From the NCBI RefSeq assembly GCF_000003605.2, contig NW_003114962.1:12308-69444 (forward strand): a stretch of 57,137 nucleotides of DNA. The letters are read 5' to 3'. Both the position numbers and the translations under genes were made by a program. This document shows, piece after piece, positions 48,031 to 57,137 of this stretch (its first letter is position 1; each line of letters opens with the position of its first letter). The notes beneath the pieces were generated by a model. That model saw only the letters and a program-made list of their open reading frames with translations. It did no database searches and was not told where the DNA came from. This DNA comes from Saccoglossus kowalevskii. Its lineage: Eukaryota > Hemichordata > Enteropneusta > Harrimaniidae.

Positions 48031-49588
48031 GGCATTATCTGCTTTAATTTTGATGGGAAACCTGCCAAGTTCACCACTTATACCTATTGTGGGTGTCATT
48101 TTATTAACGCCAAGAATAAAACGATAAAATGAGCTACAAACCTGTTCTAAGACATTGTTGTCATTTAATAATTCATAGGCCCATATTTCAGAACTGTACA
48201 TTAAAACTGGCGATATAAGTTGGTCAAACATTTTAATACATATAGTTGGGGATATCATTTTATTACTTAGTATAGATTTTCTTATTGTAAATAATGCTTT
48301 CATGGCTTTATTTTTTAACATTTGGTTGTTGAGCTTAAATTTTCCGTAGGGGGTAAAAATTACCTCCAGATAGCTTAATTCTTTTACTGAATTTATATTT
48401 TGATTATTTATTTTGAAGTTTTTATTTTTCAATAAACGATTACCTTTATTGAAGATCATGATCTTTGTTTTCTTTGTATTTACAGTGAGATTCCATTCAG
48501 TGCAGTAATTCATTAATTTATTAAGGCAATTTTGTAGGCCTTCTGCAGTGTTGGATACTAGAATCAGGTCGTCTGCATATTGAATACAGCTTAAAGAATT
48601 ACCATTAATTAATACAGGGTTAAATATATTATCCTCAAATATGCCAGGGAGGTCATTTAGGAAGATATTGAATAATGTTGGGGACAGGTTACATCCTTGT
48701 TTTACCCCACAAGTGGATTCAAAGCTCTCAGTAACACCTGATGGCAGCTTAACTTTATATTCAGTGTTTGTGTACATAGATTTGATTAGATTGTAAAAAT
48801 GTCCGTTAACACCTAAATTTTGTAATTTCATGTATAAGCCATCCTTCCAAACATGGTCAAATGCTTTCCTTAGGTCAATGAAACAACTATAATGATGTTT
48901 TTGATGGTTGTCTATTTTGTCATACAATGTTTTGTCTACTGCTGTTTTTAAAAGGAAGATGGCATCGGTTGTTCACCTTTCTTTTCTAAATCCAAATTGA
49001 AAGGGTGTTAATAAATTATTATTTTCTAGATATATAGTCAGTCTTTAGTTCATAATTGATGTGAATAGTTTTGACATGCAGTTTGATAGGGCTATTGCTC
49101 TATAATTGTTGGAATCACTTCTTTCTCCAGATTTATGCAATGGCATTAGTAGGACTGGTTTCCATGCAGCTATCAGGGAACTTTCTGCTAATTAGTATAT
49201 CATTGAAAAGTTTGACTAGGCATTCAATTAGTAACTTGCTTTTGTTTTTGAGCATTTCATTTGCAATTCCGTCTTCACCAGTTGATTTTTTGTACTTGGA
49301 TATTTTTAGTGCATCTCTAACTTCTTTTATTGTTATTTTTGCATTTAGAAATGTATTGTAATTCGTCATGCATTCTTTTTGTTCTAGAAGATGCAAAAAA
49401 TTATTATTATTATTTTGTACTGTTTTTTTGGTATCAAAGTATTGTTTTCTTGCAAATGGGTTATTGGGTTGTTCTGATAACATTTTTGAAGCGTTAATCA
49501 GGTCTCTTCTAATTTCATGACATGATTTATCAAACCAGGATTGCCTTAATTTTTGTGTTTTCTTTTTTGTGTTATTTTCTTGAGACAT
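48007..49588 (-). pseudogene. LINE reverse transcriptase, frameshifted
   Basis: The first part (49,588-49,133) encodes the fingers entry region with KKSTGEDGIANEMLK. A frameshift near 49,150 leads into HKSGERSDSNNYRAIALSN, which has two in-frame stops. The rest, from 48,927, is open for 306 codons with FIDLRKAFDHV (residues 16-26), GVKQGCNLSP (74-83) and the catalytic YADD (117-120), followed by a thumb-like region. It is clearly an RT of the LINE type, but no longer a single readable protein. Confidence 0.93.
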
Positions 49589-50271
49589 TTATTTCCCACA
49601 TCAATTAACATTGATGTGAGACTTTCAGTTAAATCATTAATAGTCATGACATTACAATTGGTATTGAAGTAGTCCTGAAACTTATCTAAAGTGTCACTTT
49701 GCAAACATTCCTCATATTTGTTTTTGGACTCTTCATCCCATATGTATTTTGGAGGAAGTGAATTTAGTTGTTCGTTAACATCCGGTTTTGGGTTTCTGAA
49801 GTTTGCTTGAATTGAATATCTAATTGCACAGTGATCTGATAGGGAACTTATGTCATGGACTTTAAAATAAGCGATACAATTATAACTACTCTTAGTACAT
49901 ATACGGTAATCTACTAAACTTGATCCGGCAGGATGGTGATAAGTGTAATTGCCTAGTAAGTCGCCCATTGTTCTTCCATTAACGATTATTAAATTATTTT
50001 TTATACACAAGTCCATTAATTCTTTCCCAAAATTATTGACAATAATCATCGGTCTTGCGTAAATCTCCTGTTAAAATTATCAGGTGTATATCTATTAGGA
50101 ACAGGTATGTACTCTTCATTGTCAAAATATATAAAGTCATTTATTTTCCCTGTTCTGCTGTTGAAATCGCCAATAATAATCACTTCACTTATGTTGGAAA
50201 ATTTTGAAAGTTCTTTTTCTAAAATATCAAAGTAATTGTTGTCAAATAAAAGTCGTGCTGAAGTGAGAAAA
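49546..50271 (-). pseudogene. LINE endonuclease (APE-type) fragment
   Basis: The first part (about 50,271-50,049) encodes VIIIGDFNSRTGKINDF, with the GDFN signature of AP-endonuclease-like LINE nucleases at about 50,148-50,171. A frameshift near 50,049 moves to the next frame. That frame carries GRTMGDLLGNYT, SLVDY and SDHCAI, the conserved C-terminal motifs including the catalytic SDH. The N-terminal half of the domain is absent because the element is truncated. Confidence 0.9.
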
Positions 50272-51350
50272 AAATCATATCTAGTTTAAGATAACCCAAA
50301 GGTTGAAATGACACATGTAAAGACAAACAAACTATACTACTAAACAAACAAGAAACTGGACGTTCACGTCATTCCAATGAAATGCCAATATTTAAATTGG
50401 TTGGTGGTGCTTCTCGGTTCAACACAATTAGTTAAATACTGAGCAGGAGGATTGCCATATTCTAATTTTGTATTAATAAAAAAAGTGTAACTTTCATCCT
50501 TCGTTAGGAAATTGTTTTCTTTCTGCATGTTCGAATTTCATGCGAATTGCGCATGTCCATCTTAAATTGTGCGTGTGTGTTCACTACACGTTATTTCAAT
50601 CACGTATCTCGCTTGATGCCTGTTTATATGTTCGTAATATATCTATAATTGATATTTCTTGTTTCTTGGAGACAATGAATAATGTTGGTATCTGTAAATA
50701 ACAAAATGATTTTCATGATCCATTTTTTTTTAATCACGACTATATTTTTTATACCAACAAAGATTCACAGTGATGACAGTTTCCATTTGAGTGGATGCTT
50801 TGGTTACGTTTAATAAATAATTTATTTTATCACGTTTTCTCGACTGCAAGAATCTCTCTCAAATTATGACATATTAGAACGGCAGATCCATGATTTCAAA
50901 TATTTTAGAAACAAAGTTGTTTACTTTATGCTCGTTAAATTGCCTTTATTTTTATCACCTCAGATATATTTAGGAGAATGAAGTGCGCCAAGTTCAAGTT
51001 TATATTTTCAATACCACGAACCACATCGAGGTCACGACTCGGTTAGCCTTGCTCAACTGGTTCGTAACCAGTCTTGTGATTGGTTGTTGACAGATGCTGA
51101 ACAGGCCACGCCTCCAACGGTGTCGTGCGTTCGGACTAACCGTTAGGAATTCCTAAATGGAGTCGATTTGTGTAGTTTTCTTGATTTATTCTGCAGATAT
51201 TGGTAAAATGTAGGTAAGGCTTTGGCGAAATTCGAAGGAGCAACTAATATTCTTCAACCTGGTATTTTTTTTAGATTTTATTTTTTATTTTTTTCGTCTG
51301 TTTTTTCGAGTTTAAAAAATGTGAGCTGGCTGGAGCCTTCATCCCTTGTC
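50272..51350. other. Non-coding stretch with a weak promoter-like patch
   Basis: AT-rich, apart from 51,020-51,160. That patch has TGATTGG (inverted CCAAT) near 51,078, CCACGCCTCC near 51,107 and a donor-like TAG-GTAAGG at 51,213. A short leader exon ending there on the plus strand is conceivable. No downstream coding exon was found. Confidence 0.3.
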
Positions 51351-51443
51351 TATTTCTTACATTAGATACCAGCCGATACCCCCCCCCCCCCCGCTCATAT
51401 AGACTGCGTATTACAGTTGATTATAGTTCCTGGGCTCCCTGTG
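51351..51443 (+). repeat. Left arm of a 93-bp inverted repeat, with a C14 run
   Basis: Begins TATTTCTTACATTAGATACC and ends GGGCTCCCTGTG. Its reverse complement matches 52,600-52,692 at about nine bases in ten, with small indels in the homopolymer and after TATAG. The C14 run is at 51,379-51,392. Confidence 0.85.
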
Positions 51444-52599
51444 ATATTACAACCATGGGCCTTCAGTTTTGTCAGTAATGATACTAATCGTCTCTAGTAA
51501 ACAGTTCTTACACCAAATCTATATTAAGTTAATCATTGCTGGTTTCCCCACAGAAATCTTCAGAGACACTGATTTAACCAATCTACGTCATTACGCATAA
51601 CGTTTTATTGCTAGAGAGCACCACTTAAAGTAAAGGTGAATGGTACGAAAAGAAAAAAAAAACATAGATAAACCTCACGACAATCAATGACCTGACAGTT
51701 TTTCCCTGGTTACCGAAAACCTATCGAAAATGTTTATATTATATTTTCAACACTGGTAAAAAAGCTGTTCCTAACTGTCGTCACGTGCCGGCATTAATTT
51801 GAAGTAAACAAATCAAATTCGTTAATTTTACTTTTACCGAAGTAGAAGTAGAAGTAAATACAACGAAACGTCACATTCGAAAAAAGGCTCAAACACAGAG
51901 TCAAAAAATGAAGGTCAAATACGCATTTCCGAATCGTGTAATTAGTGAGTGTAACATTTAGAATATTTTCATTCATATACAGTTGTTATAATTTATTTGA
52001 ATTAAATAAATGACTTATGTACTATGTACACAACGTGTTTTGTTTTTAGCGTCGTTACGATAGCCTAAGTGAGAATATTTGTTATATTTCTTTGAATACA
52101 TATTTACTAGTTTCCATGGCAACCAAAATATTTTACTTGGAACTTTCTACGACGCCATAATTCATATGTTATTGGATCACAGTTCTTCCCTCCTCTGCCC
52201 CAGGAACTGCCTTGTGAATCTGCCTTAGTGCCCACTGAAATTATTCTTCATAGTCGACACCAGACCGACCATGCTCATTCTTCTCAAAATTCCCATCCTC
52301 TGATCACACTTTTTTAATTTTTTTTTTAAAAATTGTCATATATAAACATACTATTCATTAGATTGCCTTATCTGTACATTTACCTTATCTATGTATTGTA
52401 AACGATCATGTACAGTTTAAAATTCAAATGGACAAATGTCCAAAAACAACCTTTAGTGGAGGTATGAGATGAAACAGTGCATCCAAGTCTGGATGCTTGC
52501 AGTGAGTGCTGTGGGTTCTGCTTGGTAGTAACTGTGAAGCCATCCATCATTTGATATGCTTTCTCGACGAGAAGACTGATACTGATCCTATAGACTTAG
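51444..52599. other. Spacer between the inverted repeats
   Basis: 1.16 kb, AT-rich, with no transposase-like frame. Short minus-strand peptide-like frames near 52,440-52,560 (for example CKHPDLDALFHLIPPLKVVF) may belong to the degenerate coding traces further right. Confidence 0.4.
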
Positions 52600-52692
52600 C
52601 ACAGGGAGCACAGGAACTACTATAATCAACTGTAGTACGCAGTCTCTATGAGAGGGGGGGGGGGGGTCGGCTGGTATCTAGTGTAAGAAATA
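52600..52692 (-). repeat. Right arm of the 93-bp inverted repeat, with a G13 run
   Basis: Reverse-complement partner of 51,351-51,443. The G13 run is at 52,654-52,666. The similarity stops abruptly on the outer side of both arms. I see no matching target duplication next to the arms. Confidence 0.85.
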
Positions 52693-52835
52693 GTACTTGC
52701 CTGGCCCTTCATTCATAGTTGGTTTAGATGTACATGACTTTACCACAAGTCTTACTTCATCTTTAGGTATGACTGACTGAACAGTGAAAGATTAGCCTGG
52801 TTGGTGGCCTGATGGCTTGCCCACAAGGAAAACCA

Positions 52836-53700
52836 TCAGTATCGATCTGTAGATGTAACCCCATGACCCAAGAACAAGTCACTAAGATATTGTAGTGCTG
52901 CCATAAGAGTGTTTTTAGATATGGACTCTTCAATAGCTACATCAAACCATTCTTGAAAAGATACAAGTCGCAAGTCTTGGCAACTCCAACATATGATCAA
53001 CAAATTAGGTCGAGCACTCGTAGAGTCAAGGCATGTAATAATGCCAATACCATGTGTGATGAATAGACAACACACAAAGCACAACAGCGTGCAGAAACAT
53101 AATGGTTGTGTGATCGGACAAATGATGTAGCAATTTTGACCCAAGCCCACTTAAGACAAATGTGTTTTTTCATTTGTAGACACACAGATATCATGACCTC
53201 CCAAGTATCATCCTCCACTATTTCGATATTTAGTTAACAAGTCCTCTAACTGTGTTGCTGGACACAAATAACTTCAGCTGCAGTTTCATTCAATGTAGTA
53301 TTGAGAACAAGAATAGAAAGTCCAACAGTGTTTGTGGTAGTGACTGACGAAGTAGTGAAATGACGAGTTCCGCAGGGGCTACTTGGTACTTCAAGTCTGA
53401 GACCTTCTCAGAGGATGAAAAAAACTTACAACAAAAGATGTTGCTGGCTTTTTGACAGACGACCCTCCAAATATCTGCAGCCAAATTAATGCAAAGAGAA
53501 CATGAAAAATGGGCACATATGCTACAATGCCTCTAGGATAGCATTTCTCATGTAGGAGATTAGTGCAAAAGTAGCAATGGCATATGATACAGAGGTATGA
53601 AGAGTATACATAGATTTCCTTGGTGTTCTTTGAGATTGTGTGACAAGAGAGTCCTCTTCAGGACATCAGCCTCAGAAATTAATTGAATGGTCTAGTATCT
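52836..53700 (-). pseudogene. Degenerate coding traces, product unknown
   Basis: Peptide-like stretches follow one another on the minus strand but are broken by stops and at least one shift. They are, in order, EDSLVTQSQRTPRKSMYTLH (about 53,655), VPSSPCGTRHFTTSSVTTTN (about 53,390), EDDTWEVMISVCLQMKKHIC (about 53,215) and, in another frame, WFDVAIEESISKNTLMAALQ (about 52,945). The first three lie in one frame separated by TAG, TAA and TGA codons. This may be an old pseudogene, a decayed transposon gene or small exons of a real gene. I recognise no family. Confidence 0.25.
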
Positions 53701-53831
53701 ACAGAAATTAGTTGTAATAAATGACCCTTCTAAAATCAATATATGTGGTATGAAATTAAACAGGATAAGCTATTCATGCATTTTTGTATCCAAACAAACT
53801 GAATTTCATTTGACCAGCCTCATCATCCGAA

Positions 53832-54203
53832 TCACTCGGCTTGTTGGTGCCTACTCATTGCAGACTCCACCAACCCATGCGGGATCAGCCTGGGTAAACA
53901 CATATTTTATGTTAAACAAATGGCCAATTTGGATTGGATGCACCTGTTGGAAAAGCGGCCAATCAGCCGGTGTGTAACATTGCGCGGTAAGCTAAAGAAC
54001 AAAATTTCGGAAATGGCAACGTGTAGCACATCATCTTCTAGTAACCGTGCATGTAGAGTGTGCTGAGGTTGTAGAAACTCTACTAGACTGATCATTCCAG
54101 AGTTGAACAGTTTCATGATTTACCACTCCCTGGTCTCGTTTTGGTGATTGGTGAGGCTTTTTACCTTGAAAATCTGCGTGATCGGTTCAGCTTTGGTCAC
54201 CAT
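53832..54203 (-). CDS. Candidate three-exon small gene, 71 residues, product unknown
   Basis: The start ATG at 54,203 opens MVTKAEPITQIFK and ends at AAG-GTAAAA (exon 54,165-54,203). An acceptor CTACAACCTCAG begins a second open exon, 53,944-54,062 (HTLHARLLEDDVLHVAISEI and onward), ending AACAG-GTGCAT. A third exon, 53,832-53,889, follows TTTACCCAG and ends in TGA after SRHQQAE. All three phases agree. A CCAAT box (AGCCAATCAGC on the minus strand) lies about 50-60 bases upstream of the ATG. Against the model, the introns would be only 102 and 54 bases, and no polyadenylation signal is near. Without splicing, a single TAA separates the first and second blocks in the same frame. Confidence 0.22.
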
Positions 54204-55559
54204 TTTACAAAAAACCTGCTCTACTGTATTTTGATACAAGATAGCTGATTGGCTGTTTATTTTTGTCGCATCTCCTCTCCTTGGTGTTAATAGCACCTAT
54301 TAAATACACACTGTAGTGGTTCAATCTGCCAAGGGTTAGTTTGGAGGGAGGGGTGACCTGAAACAAACGTTTTTCGGCTAGCGAAGATGGTTAAAGTACA
54401 GAATTATAGAAGTAAGGTCACAAAGCAAGGTTGCAGGCAGTCAACCATCTATGATTTCAATGCAAAAAAATTATGATAAGCATGTATCCTAACATGTATA
54501 ATTTGAAAAGAAAACAAACAAACAAATCAACGATACATTTTGAAAAAAAAAAGATGGCTGCCAGTTGGTAATTTTCAATTCAAACACAAAACGAATCATA
54601 TGGACATGTATTTCAACATGTATAATGTGTGTATCAAATTTGAATGTGAACCAATATGTATGATGTATGTGCCAAATATGAATGAAAATGATAAGCCTTG
54701 GAGATATAGTATGGTTGATCTAATTGCGAAACAAATCGTCTTAGACATGTATCTTAAAATGTATAATGTATGCACCAAATTTGAACAAAAACTGACAAAG
54801 CATGCCTAAAATACCATTTCCAAAAAACAAAATGTCTGCCAGTCAGCCATCTTGGATTGAATCAGTAAACCAATGCATGTACACATGTCCCAGATAAAGC
54901 ACTAGGCACATGTAAAGAATGGATAGATTTGGTCCAAATGAATTGTGTGATTGTTGTAAAATTTCCTAAACAGAGGACTGTCCGCCGATATAACTTTGTT
55001 GTATACGTTGTAGTTAGACAGTTGAAAATAAAAATTTTGAAAGAAATTGGTTAAAAACTTATTTTAACAAGTATAGTTTTATGACAGTGTCAGTGACAAC
55101 AATTATACGATTAAAGTAAAAGTGGAAACTTGCAGTTTGCAAGTGCGAGTGCTGAGATTTTGCCACAGAAGCTATATTCCATGTTTCATGCGATTTTGAA
55201 AGAAGCTTTTGTTGCTACAATGGTACGACATTGCAGCAAAGCGAATTTAGATGCAGAAAAATCTGGTGTCAGCAACATTTTCAGGTGCCCTAAATATCAG
55301 GGGGATGGGGGTAGAATATGTCTATACATTATGACAAAATCAACTACATGTATATCCATATAGTGGTAGTAGTTGGCTCAACTTCCAAATATGTTAGTCA
55401 GAGCCACTGACTATATAAACAAGTTGACAAGTGTAGTGTTTTACATTCTCCAACTGCACTGCATAATCTCTCGTTATTTGTATTCCCACAAAACCCTGTA
55501 ACACACACCAGTTGTCAACATCCATTGACACATGTTCATATATAGTGTTTACAGTATGT
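54204..55559. repeat. Region with degenerate repeats of about 125-140 bp
   Basis: The word ACATGTATCTTAACATGTAT recurs in varied form near 54,480, 54,603 and 54,744. Each time it is followed by ATAATGTGTGTACCAAATTT-like sequence. Related CTGCCAGTCAGCCATCTTGG pieces occur near 54,835, 54,435 and, in part inverted, 54,551. This looks like an old tandem or composite repeat. No gene is apparent. Confidence 0.45.
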
Positions 55560-55565
55560 TTTATT
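55560..55565 (-). terminator. AATAAA polyadenylation signal of the candidate gene
   Basis: A perfect AATAAA on the minus strand, 86 bases beyond the candidate stop codon. Such hexamers are common in AT-rich DNA, so its value depends on the exon model. Confidence 0.25.
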
Positions 55566-55650
55566 GAAAATGCATCAAGTAACAGTACTCTGTTAGAGGA
55601 TATACAATACCATCTTTCAAATAAATAACGTCACAATTAATCCACTTCAG

Positions 55651-56777
55651 CTAGGAATGACAATTAAAGAAGCTGGCCAGGCTGTGATTCAATAAGGTAA
55701 CCCGGTTATGCAAGAGATCATCTGCCAGAAAAGTGAGTTTGTTAAACTTGAGAAACCTTGTTTAGCATGCAATATACGACTTAGTTCTGATCATTCCATA
55801 TAAAAAAAAACATTACAGCAGTATTGAAACAATGAAAATATTGTCACCTTCTGTTCAAATTACATAGTTTTTTTTAAAGGAAAATGTGATAAAGATTTGC
55901 ACCACATTTGCTCTATTAGATGCACACATAAGCTAAAAATTGCATCAATTTTGATGTTTATATAAGTGCATATGCTACTAATAAGAGCAAATAAAGGTAG
56001 CCTAACTACTTAATATAATTGCAAATGTTGCAATAAATTACTTTTTGTTCACATGCACCTGCTGATCAGCCAATCACAATCAGTTCACATGTTCATGAGC
56101 CAATCAAGAACGATGCAGCTTACATTTTGTTTTATGGCTATACTGAAATTTAAAACAAAAACATTAAAGTTAAAATGTATTTCTGGGCAAACTTATTGTT
56201 TTTCACGTATTTTTGCTTGGCCAAAATTACTAATACTTAGTCAGAGCCAAACATTTGAGTATCTTGAATACATTTACTATATAATTCATAACATAGGTAT
56301 GATAAACTATTCAGAATGGATTCTGATTTTTTTTTGTTCCATAGAATATTGTTTTTCAGAGTTACTGCAATACAGAGATAAACATAAGAGAAATGCAAAA
56401 ATTATGAATTTGACCAGAAGTAATCTATTATTTACTGAGATTTTGATCACAGCCTGACAGCTACTTGTTACCTTACTATGACCCATCCTCTGACAAAACA
56501 TGGTTACTATACACATGAATTTTTTTTTCTCAATTTGTTTTTCCATATATCATAAATATTGATTCAACATCTTCTTTTCATATAATTACATGGGAGACTA
56601 TAGTGTCTATAAGAGCATATATAAACATGTGCTGAATTAAATAATTAATAAACTGAATAAATACCAGTTTTTCAGGTACAGCAAATAGATCACTGACTAC
56701 TGATAAGAATACAATTTCTCTACATCAAGTTAATGACTTACCAAATGGATCAACATCGCGACTTTTTAGCATAGACA
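55651..56777 (-). CDS. Candidate last exons of an unrecognised gene
   Basis: A 36-base exon (56,742-56,777) encodes SMLKSRDVDPF plus one base. It follows TTTCTGTTGAG and ends at a consensus donor GTAAGT. The presumed last exon (55,721-55,651) follows TTTTCTGGCAG, is in the matching phase, and reads DLLHNRVTLLNHSLASFFNC then HS and TAG. An AATAAA polyadenylation signal lies at 55,565-55,560, 86 bases after the stop. The intron would be 1,020 bases and other exons could lie inside it. The short exon might instead be the first, because it has its own ATG. No domain is recognisable. Confidence 0.25.
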
Positions 56778-57137
56778 CTCAACAGAAATAAACTGATTGC
56801 AATTTGCGAGTTTCGGTGTCACATGGTATTAATGTCAAAAGCACAGAATAAGCCAGTTTATATTAGTTATGCAGTAATTACAAAAACAGTCCTCTAAATA
56901 TATATCAATCACACTACATGGCAGATAAATGATTTTAAACACTGCAAACCCTTTACAAGCAAGTTGTAATAGCTTGGCAAATGAACGCCCAGATCACATT
57001 CAGAGTGAAAGAACTATTTTTTCCGGCAAATAGTGTTTTATTCTCTCATGTTAATGTGTCTACTGTTCTATTTACCATGGTTACATAGATCAGTGGACGC
57101 AATGATTGGAGAAAATGGAATTTTACAGGCAAAAACC
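56778..57137. other. Right end of window, no gene recognised
   Basis: AT-rich, with short frames only. If the minus-strand candidate gene is real, its upstream exons would lie here or beyond the window. Confidence 0.4.

Larger units (their letters stand above)
47222..50271 (-). mobile_element. 5'-truncated, inactive non-LTR retrotransposon (LINE)
   Basis: Read on the minus strand, the order is an apurinic-type endonuclease fragment, reverse transcriptase, a C-terminal region with a Cys/His knuckle, a 3' UTR and a (TAA)n-type tail at 47,222-47,236. The endonuclease begins in the middle of the domain, the usual 5' truncation of incomplete reverse transcription. At least four frameshifts and two in-frame stops (TAA 49,045-49,047; TGA 48,973-48,975) make it inactive. 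The tail and domain layout suggest an I/Jockey/CR1-group element, but I cannot fix the clade. No RNase H domain was seen. Target-site duplications could not be identified. Confidence 0.93.

Noticed and set aside
49071-49361. Plus-strand 96-codon frame in the LINE
   Set aside because: It is antisense to the reverse transcriptase remnant.
54396-54476. Short plus-strand frame beginning MVKVQNYRSK
   Set aside because: It is under 30 codons, lies at the edge of the degenerate repeat region and lacks supporting signals.

Overview
This is animal nuclear DNA, with no sign of bacterial or organellar sequence. It is AT-rich and gene-poor. It holds one long open coding exon, a decayed non-LTR retrotransposon, two small inverted-repeat transposons and many tandem repeats. 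The RT and endonuclease style of the LINE, its TAA-type tail and the wealth of minisatellites fit a marine invertebrate, for example a mollusc or lancelet-like animal. Nothing here fixes the species.

Layout. Positions 1-380 are a 49-bp minisatellite and a TTG run. 380-29,500 is mostly intergenic or intronic. It carries an AAAT microsatellite (2.44-2.57 kb), a 16-bp repeat with three CACGTG E-boxes (3.08 kb), a promoter-like block (5.5 kb), one candidate spliced exon (11.96 kb), a 31-bp minisatellite (15.5 kb), a cluster of TCACGTGA palindromes (19.4-21.1 kb), a 23-bp minisatellite (23.2-23.9 kb) and a 384-bp MITE flanked by TAA (27.95 kb). 29,554-32,892 (minus) is the only convincing gene: a 1112-residue, low-complexity, probably nuclear protein with an N-terminal PLDLS CtBP-type motif, an LxxLL motif and two basic clusters. 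33-42.5 kb is again non-coding as far as I can see. 42.58-45.37 kb is a 22-bp satellite with TGATAG in most units, interrupted by a 556-bp assembly gap. 46.4 kb holds a 190-bp MITE flanked by TA. 47.22-50.27 kb is a 5'-truncated, frameshifted LINE on the minus strand. 51.35-52.69 kb is bounded by a pair of 93-bp inverted repeats with C/G runs. 52.4-56.8 kb has weak traces of minus-strand exons and CCAAT boxes.

How it works together. The long ORF looks like a transcriptional co-regulator exon, possibly of the NRIP1/LCOR/E93 functional type, although I could not assign a family. The rest is repeat-rich flank. I see no operon, CRISPR array, tRNA or rRNA, and no convincing multi-gene system. The most unusual items are the co-regulator-like ORF, the GATA-motif satellite and the E-box arrays.
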